From Diploscapter coronatus (lineage: Eukaryota > Nematoda > Chromadorea > Rhabditida > Rhabditidae), in the NCBI GenBank assembly GCA_964036155.1, contig OZ038423.1, positions 43,043,249 to 43,107,248 of the forward strand: a stretch of DNA of 64,000 bases. The letters run 5' to 3'. Both the position numbers and the translations under genes were made by a program. The notes below the pieces were generated by a model. It worked only from the letters and a program-made list of their open reading frames with translations, was not told the DNA's origin and made no database searches. Below are positions 13,061 through 24,492 of the stretch, piece by piece (the first letter of the stretch is position 1; every line of letters starts with the position of its first letter).

Positions 13061-13705
13061 TATTTATCTTTATCCAATAAAAATTTTTAACTTTATCTTT
13101 GGATAAACTTAAAATAAGATAAATTAACACGAGATTCAACCTAGTGTGAGTGACAATAATCTGTACACATATGGAAATGACCGATCGGAACAAATGGGTT
13201 CATAGATCTAACGGAGGAACTAATGAAGTGAAGAGATGAGGAGATGCAACTACAAAAAGCTCCTGAACGGCAAACGAGCAGGTCAACAGACAAACAAACG
13301 TTTACTTTCACGTAAATATCGATATAGACTGGAAGATGAAGCAGAAACATATGCAAATCAGGGCTCTTAGAATAGGTCAAAGGATCCGAGGACCAGAGGT
13401 TTGAATAGGCAAGAGAAGTAGGCATCTAAATTCAACTGTAAAATGCTGGAAAGCCATGCAGACCCTCTGGCCCATTTTAAGATTCCAAGTCAGAACAAAA
13501 TGAGATCACACATCGAGGAATAACAGTCGAAAATTAAAATGACACACTCCTATCAGATTATGATGCTCTGTATTCGAATCTGAGTTCCGAGTTCTATGCC
13601 TCATCCATATGAGAGCCGGTGTTAGTGAAGAATAAATTCAGGCATGTTACCCAGCATCTCTCTTCCTTATGTGAACGGAAGGGTTGTCATCCGTGTTCCA
13701 AAAAA
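13061..13705. other. Convergent spacer
   Basis: 3' ends of two converging genes. AATAAA near 13077 serves the plus-strand gene. I see no coding exon or RNA gene in the rest. Confidence 0.45.
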
Positions 13706-15806
13706 TCAACTCAAGAAATGGTGGTAGTTATCCGCGATGAAATATAGCAACATCATTACCCCTGACGATATGAGACCTAAGATATGCTTTTTTTTTCTCG
13801 AAAAACAAAAACAAAATCTGACCTGTACAAGGCATGGTGATAAACATGAAGATGCTAATGTTTCGAACGATTTTCCACTTGATCTTCAGTTTATGAATCA
13901 ACATACCAACGCCTACTGCAGAGCCGAGCTAAAATATGATATTTGACTGAGCAAGTTTGAATATTTACCGTGTTATGCGTGTTTGAAACTGGAAGGCCGA
14001 TTTTACTGGCATAGAGAGTAATCATCCCTGATCCAAGTTCTATTGCAACAGCACTAAAATTCCATAATGTTTTTTGAACATAGTAAACTAGAAAATGTAA
14101 GAAAACGTCTTACACGACAGTATTGACAGAGTAGAGCTTCTCTCTGACTGTGAGATGAACATGATCCCCGAATGACCACAGACCGGCACATCTTCCGACC
14201 ACACCTAACAGCATTACGTAAATTGGAACCGGAAAATTCAAGGTTCGACTAGGTGGCGAGATAATCATTGAAAAATACTTCTTCAGCCTGATCTACAGTC
14301 TTCGTGATGAAAACATCGATTAGAATACTGATTGGCGCAATGATATTGCTGAAAATATGCAAGAGTTCGAAATCTACAGACAGCAGATTTATCTTTATCT
14401 TATTCGATGGGTGTTATATGTCAAAAATTGAATCTATGCCGATTCTAGTTCAGGTTCAGGGATAATTTCCTTATTCCTTCCAAAGAATAATTACCATACC
14501 TCATATCTGAAGCGCCACCGGCGAAACCCGAAAATCCTGCAGTGAGCATTTGCATAATTCCGAACAATTTCATCGTTCCGACATCGCTTACTAGTCGGCT
14601 TCCTTTTGGGTTCAATAACCGAACTACTTTGCAAAGATCGAAAATATTCTAATGAAATTTGCAGTATTCTTTGATGAATTACTCCATTTCCTTCTGACTT
14701 GAATGCTCTCTTTATCCGAAAATTTTGAATCGCCACTTGATATAGTTGAAATTGTAGATAAAGTTTCATCGACTGAATTTGAAATCTCATTTTTATTAAT
14801 GAATGATTTACTACCTGGAATTCTTCTCCGAATACAAGGCTCAACGAACAAATATATAATAATAGCAATTACCAAAGAGCCTCCTATACTAACAACGAAC
14901 ACAACCCAAGTGGGCATTTCGTGAAGGAATAGATTTTCAGGTGAATCCCACAAAATAGCGAGCATATTTATTGTGATGATGATGAAGAAGAGAAATGGCA
15001 TAAAACGCATCGCGCATTTGAATGGGTCATCCTAAATTTCATTTATGCGAAAGAGAAAAAATAGAAACCTACTCTACGCAGTACAGTAATGTCGATGAAA
15101 ACATAGATGAGCATAGACAACAATGCCGATGCTAAGGGTGTCAGAAACCAGCATGTCACTGAACATATTAAAGAAAGCTGACTCATTAGTTTGAAGACAT
15201 GTTTTGCACACAGACTGAAGATAAGCGGTGTTCACTTACCAATCTTTCCAACGAGATTCCAATGCACACTCATGATTCCTCTCCTCACCACAGCAAATCC
15301 GACAATTGCTCCAAGTAGAGATTCACTGGGGGAAACTGGCAATTTCATGTATGTCGCAGTCAAAATCCATGAAGTGCTGCCTGGAAAATGCCGTATTTCA
15401 TTGGTTCGTTAAACTTTTGCCTGCCAACTAAAATAGCAATTTGGCCCAGCATCAATTCATACGGGTCAGTCTCGAATTGCTTCAGATCAACGATATTTCT
15501 TCTGACTGTATTCGTTGAAGCGAAACCGACGAAGATTGCACCGAATATCTAAGAATATTACCACCGTGAAGATAAGCAATTGAATGTACGAACAGCAGTA
15601 ATACTGACGATTTCATTGCCCCAACTCGCGTCGAACGCATTCGAAACGTCGTTTGCACCCATGCCTACGGCTAGCCAATAGGCTAGAATTATTCCGAAAA
15701 CGATTAACCATATCGCTGATCTCTGAAGTTTCAGATTATTTGAATCAAAAAGCAATATTCCAATAATAAGTGGCAATCTGGAGGAAACAGAATAGCAAGA
15801 CGACAA
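13706..15806 (-). CDS. PiT-family (SLC20/PHO4) phosphate transporter, diverged
   Basis: Minus-strand exons give the two inverted repeats of the sodium:phosphate symporter family. The first repeat has WLAVGMGANDVSNAF, matching the signature GAND, then a segment ending RRNIVDL, and LPVSPSESLLGAIVGFAVV. The middle carries spans and a Ser-rich loop (about 14620-15010). The second repeat has TAGFSGFAGGASDM, AIELGSGMITLYASKIG, LPVSNTHNTV, and a tail ending NYHHFLS with the stop at 13706-13708. An acceptor (AAACTTCAG) precedes RSAIWLIVFG, so the ATG lies in an upstream exon I could not fix; it may be beyond 15806. Oddities: the segment that carries the conserved Glu of the first repeat (E55 of human PiT2) seems to be missing from the splice model, and the second repeat has GGASD where the family has HGGND. 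Transport activity is therefore uncertain. Confidence 0.85.
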
Positions 15807-15884
15807 GACGTACGAAATAGTATAGGGGCAGGGTAGGGGAAGGGTCTTCTATGTCTCTTTTCCAATACTATTTCTTCGTCTTGT
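15803..15884. repeat. Short palindromic element, GAAATAGTAT family, copy 1
   Basis: Left arm ACAAGACGTACGAAATAGTA is answered about 40 bases later by TACTATTTCTTCGTCTTGT, its near-perfect reverse complement. The centre is GGGGCAGGGTAGGGGAAGGG followed by TC-rich DNA. A closely similar element occurs at 55.2 kb. Confidence 0.75.
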
Positions 15885-18537
15885 TTTTCTAGATTGCCAT
15901 AATAAGTTGTAAGAATTGATGGTTATTGTTGAAAAATTCAGCACATTTCATATTTCTCACAAGTTTTGTATAGTAAAAAAATTCAACCTGATCAAAATCG
16001 AGGGTAACGAATTCAACAGGCGCAGAAGTTGTTACGGTGAAGAAGTCCATTTATTCAGCCATTATCTAGCTCTAAAATTCGAAAATAAATTTCGGTTCAG
16101 GTACATTTTAACCCCTAACAAGATGTTTCGTCATCCGTTCAACGTTCAGACAGACTTTCAGTTTATTCAAATACGAAGCTCCACCCACTTTCGCAAGACG
16201 AAGAGACCGAAACAACTGTTCGAATATGGAGAAGAGGGAACAGAAAGGAGCACGTATGAACAAGGAGAACAAACATTGCAATGCACTCGGAAAGAACTAC
16301 AATAATGTATGCGTCATTCATTATTGGAACAAACAAAGACGAAAAATGACAGACAAGGACGCTATAAGAAAAAAATAATATTAAAAGATAAAAAGTCACA
16401 TGAAAACAGCATATTTATCTAAAACGTGAAAAATTTCTACAAAAAATGACGATAATGGAAGTTCTCATGTAGCTAGAAAATTAATATAATCTAGTTTAAA
16501 GTCTGAATTTGCTTAATATCTTTGGTGGTATCTATCTGGAAAATTGATCTTCACTTCATAAAGATTAATTATCAGTCGCGCATTCTTTTGACTGATTGCA
16601 TAGTGATTACTTCGACCTCTGCCACTTCATCGTCCTTGCCTCTTCTCTTTCCCTCCTCATTCATATCTTCACTTATCCTCTTCTAATAGCCTTTTTGCCA
16701 TCATTTTCCTTCATAATCAGTTATCTGCTTGTCTGTGTCCTGTGGCATCTGCGAATGACCACGCCTGCCTGCCTCTGCATCGGGATCAGCTATATCTAAT
16801 CTTCTCGTAGCTTATCTCTATCCTTTATCCCTCGATTCCCTTATTCATTGCCCGATGCCTCTTCCCGTTTTGCCTTTCACGGTCAATTACCCATTTTCAT
16901 TTTCAAGTCCATTTTCAGGCCCATTCATTATGCAATTAATTAGCTTTTCTCGTCACTTGATTTCTTAAAAAATATTCACGTATTTTTTCATGCTATTTTT
17001 GCTTGAATTATGTGTATTCTGAATTTCAAGATATGAATCGAGGATTTCTAATCTGACTATAAATTGCAACATCGCGCGTAAAATTTCGATTTTATTCTTC
17101 GTTTGATTCTATTCCCTAGATTATGAGTTTCATTCTTTCTTTAATGCATAAATGGTAAAAATAGACATCTTGAGTCTTTATTCCGAATTTTCAAAAGTTA
17201 ACATTTTCGGATTATTATTTTTCATATTCATCTTAAAAATTCCTAAGTTATAATAAAATCGATAGTTGCTGTTTTTTTAATTAATCAATTTTTGCGCATC
17301 GTATTCGTGCCGCTGCATGAGGCAGACGTAATCAGTCAGTCCCTCATTTGCCCAAATCTCCTCTTCCATTTTGAGATCCAAACTAGTCGAGAAATCGCCC
17401 TGCTTCTTTCCGTCTCTCCATTTCGCTTATCACTAGTCCTTGCTTTTCTCAGATCAGCTGCATCCTCTTGCGCTTACCATTGCATCACTCCATCACAAGA
17501 GATTTGCTATGCCTTTTTACGCAATCGAAAAATAACGAGATTTTAAGAAGATTAGAAATCTGATGAAGAGTCTTTTTTTTGGAAATTTTCTAATGTGAAG
17601 ATCAAGCCTTTTTCATTGAATTTTGACATTTTCCAAGCTGCGTGATGATGATCAACCTATTCCAATTCGATTATTTCATAAAAAGCTGATATTAGATTTA
17701 AAAAAAAAATCATGTTTTTTTTCTATTTTTTGTATACGATGATCTAGAAATCCTATATCCACGAATGCGCTAATTTATCATCGAAACAGATACGATTTTT
17801 CCACGTAGCGTTAGAAATCTCGATTTTTTTCATGATAAACCAATAAATCTGACAAGCTGGTGATAGGCATTAGATGATGGAAGACAAAGAGACAGGGGCG
17901 CCTGGTTGGAGGTGAGAAATAGAAAGACAGGAGGAGGAGGATGGCAAAATGGCAGAGACTGGATAAGTCCAATTGGGGATATTTGGGGGATTAAGGAAGA
18001 ACAATTGGATAAAACGGTGTCGTCACCATACAGAATCAGAGTTGGTACATTCGTATTTTGGAATCTGATTTATTTTCTACGCCAGACAGACCTGGCAGGG
18101 CTTAGGCCAAAAATACTAGTGCATACCCCCATTTATCGAACATGTTTAGCTAAAATGTTGTTTCGTATCCCCTATGTATCACTTTCCCTAAATAAAATTA
18201 GCTTGTCTTCTCCCCTTAAAATCTCTCATTTGACTGAAAATCTGTCTAAGTCTAATGCTAGAACAATTGAATCTCTTGATATGTTGAAAATTCCTATTAT
18301 TTTATTCATTTTCATTACATATTATCATACAGGAGGTTTTTCATTTGATACAAAATCATGTTATTCGGATTATGTGATTCATTTAAAACCCAAAGCTTTT
18401 GACCATATCTTTGGCATTTGATAAAAATGTGTTTTCGTACTTCATATGAACGATGTTTTGTCTTATCTTTTAGTAGTTTCATCCTATAAAGCATAACCAT
18501 GAGATTACATATTACCTCGTAATCAATACATTTTTAG
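15885..18537. other. Spacer; possible upstream region of the phosphate transporter
   Basis: 2.6 kb between divergent genes. T- and TC-rich tracts (16600-16900) look like nematode promoter or spacer DNA. Open frames at 15916-16305, 16163-16399 and 17906-18421 have AT-driven composition, no splice partners and no recognisable domain. A short first exon of the transporter may be hidden here. Confidence 0.4.
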
Positions 18538-21500
18538 ATGTGGCAATTAACCTTCACTCTTCTTCTATTTCATCTGATCCCGCTTTCGTTTGGTTCTCAA
18601 CCGAAAATGTTCGCAATTCCTTTGGCGCCTGGGACTTTGCCTGAAGAAGAAACCAACATGAAAGTGCCGAATGTTATAAATCCATATCAGAACAATCCAC
18701 CGCCGGAAAATTACAAGTTCTTCTACTCAAAGAAAGGTAGGCTTAAAAGAATAGCCACTTATGAAACGTGTGAATAGTCGACACTCGGAATAGGAATCCT
18801 AACCTCTGAAAGTTTTAATTGCGAAATTTCAAGATGATAACTTGTAATTGCGTGACATGGCGAATTATGTAGTGAGAGTATGATATCTCATTTTGCTGCA
18901 CTCCTCTAACCTATTTCGTCTATATTTATGCCACGATGTCGTCCTTTTACATTTTATCATTCAAAATTGAAATTCCAAAGAAACCTCGATAAATAATTTG
19001 AAAATATGAGCACAAAATTATTTTCAGACCACGGACCAATTCCTCCCTCGGGTAAGGAAGATAATGCACCACCGAAACGTTTCACGAGCACTGAATTGGA
19101 CGTGCTCCCTGAGTTCGATCCACTCAAATCCACCCTGACTGAGTTGCTGCATCCGCATTCGAACGTGAATGAGAACAGAAATCACGACCTGCTCCAACTG
19201 GACCCATTCTCTGGTCCTCCAGGGGCCTTTCCCCCACCTAGCACCCGCTCCATCAATTCACGCAATCCATCCTCTACAACTGTCAGCACCGGTAACTTCC
19301 TTTACCTTTCCTCTGCAAATCTAACAGCAATCTATCCGCGAAAATCACGAGATGAAATTCTGTCATTTTATGAGAGATGTAAAATCCACGCAACATTTTA
19401 TGGCGCTTTTTATTAGATAGAGTTTGAAAGCCTTGTGATTACGCTAGAAACATCTTTGATCTGCAAGCTAGCAGAATAGATTCAAAAGAATCATCAAATT
19501 TCTTTCGCTCTTTTGACATTTGAGAACTTTAGTTTTACTACTTTTTTAGAAAACTTTTATAATATAGATAAGTTTATAAAGTTAGCAGAGTGTTATTTCG
19601 TGATTTTCTAGTATCCTTCAACTCGATCTCATTCAATGGCTTCAATTCATTCAATCCGTTGCAATTCCCAAAGCAACTCCACTCGCCGCACTCTCACAAG
19701 TCTGTTCACAAGAGCACTGCACTACATTCGACTAATCAACAGCAGCTCATCGAACAGTTGACCAGCAACGTCATCAGAAACGAGCTGCATCGCGTCATGA
19801 ACGAGCCCACCAGGTCACAACTCATAGTCGATTTAATAACGAAGTTAACACATACTCTGGAATATAGTATCAATCAAGCGAACTTAAATCAGAATGAAAT
19901 TGTATGGTAATTTGTAGATGAATATAGCCATAGTGAAGCAACAGATTAGCCGTAAATTAGCGGTACATTTTAAAAATTGTTTTTCTACTTTACTCTGAGC
20001 AACTGCATTTACAAAGAGTTGTGTATTTTCTTTAGACCTTAGTTCATCTGATTAAAGCAATAATCATTTTGACTTTTTGCGTACTTGAAATCCAGTGTTA
20101 GGTTTCATTCTGATTTAAATCGGCTATAAATTTGATCAGTCAGGAAATATTCGAGAGGATTTTCCACGAAACCGAAGGAGTTGAGGGGAAAACGAAGAGA
20201 ATTGATGAGGATTTTGACGATGGCAGGAATATTCCTGCACCGCATATGGCGAATCGAACGGCAAAAATGGGCTCGGAATCCGGATTTATGCCACTAATCC
20301 ATGCACCTAATTACTTCACAACTACTCGTATTCCGACTGAATTGCATAATCATCACAATCTAATAGGTCAGATATTTTATGTTGAAAGTTTCTTATGATC
20401 ATTAAAGCCGATGTGTAATTGATGAAATGAAAGAACAATTTGTTGATGGATGATTCGAAAAAGTTACAAATCGTCTTTAATGATTATCACACTACTTCTG
20501 CAAAATCACTAATATTTTCACAAAATTGATGCAACGATATTTGATTTGACCAGTTGCAGAATCCCCAGCACAACCGAACACTCGCATTCTTACGTTCACT
20601 GCAACGACATCTACGCCTGTTTGGCCTAAGGTATTCAGCGTTTTGAATATAATAGGCTAAATAAAAAATGTCAAAAAATTTTTTCTATTTTTTTTAGAAA
20701 ATATGCCAGTCTAAAATTTTCCCTAATTTCGTAATATTATCTTTTAGTTGACGATTATATTTCTTATTACTCTCGATTATCTATGAAGCAAACGCTGCAT
20801 AGCGAGAAGAGGAAATACGTTGGTGCCAACCGTGGAATGAAAATAGTGTGAGAAGAGGAGAGAGCGCGATGAGAACGCACGCGGACAAGGAGGAAAGGCT
20901 TTGCACCGACGTTAGAGCCCAAAGAAAGAGGCAACGCTCATCTCATGGATAATAGAGAGTATTTTAATGACACAAATAAGTTCACCCATTCACAGGGTAA
21001 ATGGTGGAGCACCACAATTCCAACTGACAGCTCACATTCATCACATAAACATGAAGAGGAAGAACCACCAACACTGTCGCCATTTTCGAGCACAGAGAGT
21101 CAGAGCATCGTTCTGTTCAACACACTCACTCCCACTTCAACCAACAGCCTAAACAGCAAGAGCACAGTTAGCCAACACAGAACGATGATTCCTTTCACAG
21201 ATTCGAGACAAATCGATGAGCTGCATAAAATCGGACGCAAAAATGACGATGACAAGGTTTAGAAATAGGAAAAATCGGGAATAAATAGGAAGTTTCAGTT
21301 GGATCCGAAGAAGAAAGAACTGCTCAAACTCGACGAGAAATTCCGACTGATCAGAAACCTGGAGAAGAAAGGTACAAGTGAGTCGGCTTGCCTAGAAACT
21401 TGAAGACTAAGCCACGAACAATATATCTGTGAAATATGATGGCAAGACTTACGCAGGATGAAAATGAGAGAGCAACTCTTCATCTATTGAAAATTACGTC

Positions 21501-22164
21501 TCTGTGGGGCATTTTTCAGACCGCCTGTTTGCATGAAAAGTAAATGTTCATGAGCATGAAGATCAGCTTTGCTACAATGCATGAGCATTTTCACAAATCA
21601 GCAGCAATGACACTGAAATGGAAAAATAATTGAGATAGTGATGAAGTTTCAGATGATTCAACGCCAGAAATAGTGGAGCCTAAATTGCTAAAAGAATTGA
21701 ATGACCCGAAGGAAGGAGGAAAGAAATGCTGTTCCTGCTGCAAGCAGATGAAGAACAGGAAGAGTCATGTGCATAGTGTCGATGGTAAAATTTATAGAAA
21801 CCACATTCTTTAGCCCAGATTAGTGAATAATTCTAAGAAACGTGAATCTTTTTTATTTGCTATGCACAAGCTGATATCCTTCATTTGGCTGATTGACGAA
21901 AAACTATATTAAAAAAATCATAATTCTTTCAGTGGAATCAGAAAAACTTTCCGATACGTTAGTGCTTCCAAACAGTACGCTAGAACTTGGAAGCGACGTC
22001 AAGAAGGTACTTTTTCTTGAAGATAGTGACAAATTCACGAAAATATGTTTCGGAATGCGTTTGTGGTGGCGAATGAACTCAAATCGCAATACTTGCCTGC
22101 GCCAACTGAAGCGTCGCCAATTCAGGCGATACAGTCAGTTCGAAAATTAAAAATTCGGAAATAA
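18538..22164 (+). CDS. Secreted Ser/Pro/Asn-rich protein, extracellular
   Basis: The signal peptide is clear: MWQLTFTLLLFHLIPLSFGS from ATG 18538. Exons 18538-18736, 19028-19291, 19612-19813, 20140-20366, 20560-20630, 20996-21256, 21299-21371, 21653-21784 and 21933-22006 agree in phase throughout. A last exon 22126-22164 (AIQSVRKLKIRK, TAA) closes it at 513 aa. The body is low complexity: Pro/Asn/His stretches, Ser/Thr-rich TLSPFSSTESQS, a charged LDPKKKELLKLDEKF, and one Cys cluster CCSCC. No catalytic domain is visible, and a structural or matrix role is only a guess. The final exon is the weakest part. Skipping exon 21933-22006 would put the message in frame with the Cys-rich exons downstream, so this and the next entry may be one gene. 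Confidence 0.75.
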
Positions 22165-23448
22165 TGCCAAAGTTTAGAAATCCATCCGTAGGGCTTTCAT
22201 CTTATGCTCAACCGACCCAAGTCTATCCGTAAGTCATTTTTTTATATATATAAAATTGAAATTTAATAGAAATTCGAAGATTCAAACATTCTAGACAACC
22301 CCAATTCTACCCTCAACAGCAACAATACCCCTCTTATCCTTCATTAAATTCCGGTGGCTGTGGTTGTTCATCGTCAAATTGCTGCCCTCAAATGTGCTGT
22401 CCACAACCATGTTGTCCTCGTGAGATTTTCGATGTTTAACAATTTTAAAAGTATTTTTCCTCAAAACATACAATTTATCAAAAAAATGATAGAAGCTAAA
22501 CAATTCTTCTAGCTCTCCCAGTCTGTTGCCCGGTTCAACCAATCTGTTGCCGACCAGTGCAGTGTTGCACAATTACAGTAATCCATTATTTTAATTTTGC
22601 AAAAAAGAAAAAACATTTTAGCTCCCTACGATTCCAATTTGTATGAGACCATGTCCTTCTTGCCCCTGCAGAAGGCGATTCAAAAGAGTCAAAAGACAAG
22701 CAAATTGCATGCCATGCTCGGCGGACAATGCAAATGGCCAGGCATGTTTCAGGAGATTTATTAATTTCGAAAATGGTAACAGGCAAAATATAGACAATTA
22801 ACAGATGATAGTATTTTGTATGGATATTTAAATTCTAATTTAGTCGCCAACAATAATGCAACAATGTGGCCCCTGCAACGGAAGTCAGAATAGAATATCT
22901 CGAGTCAAAAGACAGGTAAATTTGATGATCCATGCTATTGTTAAAGGATACATTTTCAGGCTTGCACAGACTGCTCAATAAGAAGGAAAAGGGAAATACA
23001 GGTAATTTCTAATCGGAATTTCCCTAAACTTCTTATTTTTAGACGAATTGCGAACAGTGCTCAAATCTTGGCCAACTATTCCGTCGATTCAAAAGACAGA
23101 TTGTGCGTCTTTTTTAATAAGAATAAAACAACGAAATGATTTCTATTTAGAGCTGTGCGTCGTGTATAAATCAGCAAAATGCATTAGTCAGAAGAGCTAA
23201 ACGCGAGGTAACTAGTTTACAAAATTCAATATTTCTAAACTCTATTTCAGGTTTCAAAAGATGAAGGAAATGAGACCTGCGATAAAAGTTGTTGTGATTA
23301 TTCAAAGTAAGATTTTCTTCCTTGCATTTTATCAGTGTTTTCATATTTTAGCTGTCGAGCCCGAAGAAAGCGACATCACTCGACTTCTCATTTATTGACT
23401 GAGAAGAAAATGAAAGACCTTTTCTTTAAACTGATCACTTTAATATAA
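22164..23448 (+). CDS. Cys-rich protein with repeated CxxC and dibasic sites
   Basis: Ten phase-consistent exons: 22164-22228, 22295-22419, 22513-22577, 22622-22741, 22844-22915, 22960-23001, 23043-23102, 23151-23207, 23251-23306, 23352-23448 (252 aa from ATG 22164). It starts with a Pro/Gln/Tyr stretch, then a CC-rich block (NCCPQMCCPQPCCP, PVCCPVQPICC). After that come tiny exons that each hold a CxxC pair and basic cleavage-like sites: CPSCPC...RRRFKRVKRQ, CMPC, CGPC...RVKRQ, CTDCSIRRKREIQ, CEQC...RRFKRQ, CASC...RRAKRE, and lastly CRARRKRHH. The shape is that of a furin-cut secreted precursor, yet this reading has no signal peptide. That argues that the real 5' end is the secretory gene upstream. 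The exon ending at 22741 needs a GC donor (CAG|GCATGT). I do not recognise the family. Confidence 0.7.
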
Positions 23449-24492
23449 CTTGAATATTGAAAATTTCTAACTTATACCTCCGATGAATACCAAAGTTTCC
23501 AAAATATAACATTTGCAATATCGTATCGCTGATGTCATATACTTTGTACATATCACTTGAAAATAAATATCTCAAAATTAGCAGATTTATAAATTATGAG
23601 AACTGAAACTGGAATCCTTTCCTCGTATCATGAACTTCAATCCCATTTTTAATGAATTTTTAGATCTGAAAGCACATGAAAGATATTGATCGTGGGAGTG
23701 ATAACTCACAAATGTTTTTACCACAATAATTATTGTACAATCATTTACTAGTTGTTTGAAATAAGTTAGTGAGAAAAGGCACGCAAAAGTTAACGAAACC
23801 CGTCAAAAATGTTGATTGTCACGAGTAGTTATCGAAATTCAGACACATGATGAATGAATCTAGAGCGCAATAAATGATGATTGTAGGAAGAATAAAGCGC
23901 TGATTAGCGAATGAAAAAAACAAGCAAATTGAAGGAATTTTCTACCGATTTTTATCCCATAATTTATAAGTGTCACTTTTTCCAATAAAGGCGAATTTTA
24001 CAAATTATGACGATCAAAATTGGCGACAAATACAAATACCTCCAAAGTACAGATTGTAAATGAAAACGTTCTATTTGATAAGTGGGAAGTCGTATTTTAA
24101 ATCGAGATAATTTTTATGGCATATAATCCATTACTATATGATAATTTACTCAATCGTGAAGGGAAGAAATTAAAAAGAAACAAGATCATTCAGGATCTTG
24201 AAGTTTTGAAAAATAATTTTCCTCGACCCTTAGATCCAATATTCCATATTTTCATAAAAATGAATAAAACAGGCAATTTTCATGGAAAAATATATCTTTA
24301 ATATCAGAATCGCTCAGGAAATTTATATACTCTGATGAAAATGCACTTTGTTGCAAAATGAGTGAACGAGTCTTGGCAAAAATGTGGGTTTATTTTCTGT
24401 AAAAATAAACAAAAGAAGATTATTTTTAGGTAATTTCAAAATATTCATGAATTTTCTGAGCAATTTCGATACTTCTCCCATTCCTATTTCAT
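23449..24492. other. Convergent spacer
   Basis: AT-rich DNA between two converging genes. An AATAAA lies near 23561. I saw no coding exon; the 61-codon frame at 24116-24301 has no support. Confidence 0.45.

Noticed and set aside
15916..16305. 129-codon plus-strand frame and its opposite 78-codon frame
   Set aside because: Both are AT-driven. The minus-strand one looks hydrophobic only because of T-rich codons.
17906..18421. 171-codon open frame on the plus strand
   Set aside because: Composition follows AT-rich spacer, there is no recognisable domain, no splice partner, and it ends before the real signal-peptide start at 18538.
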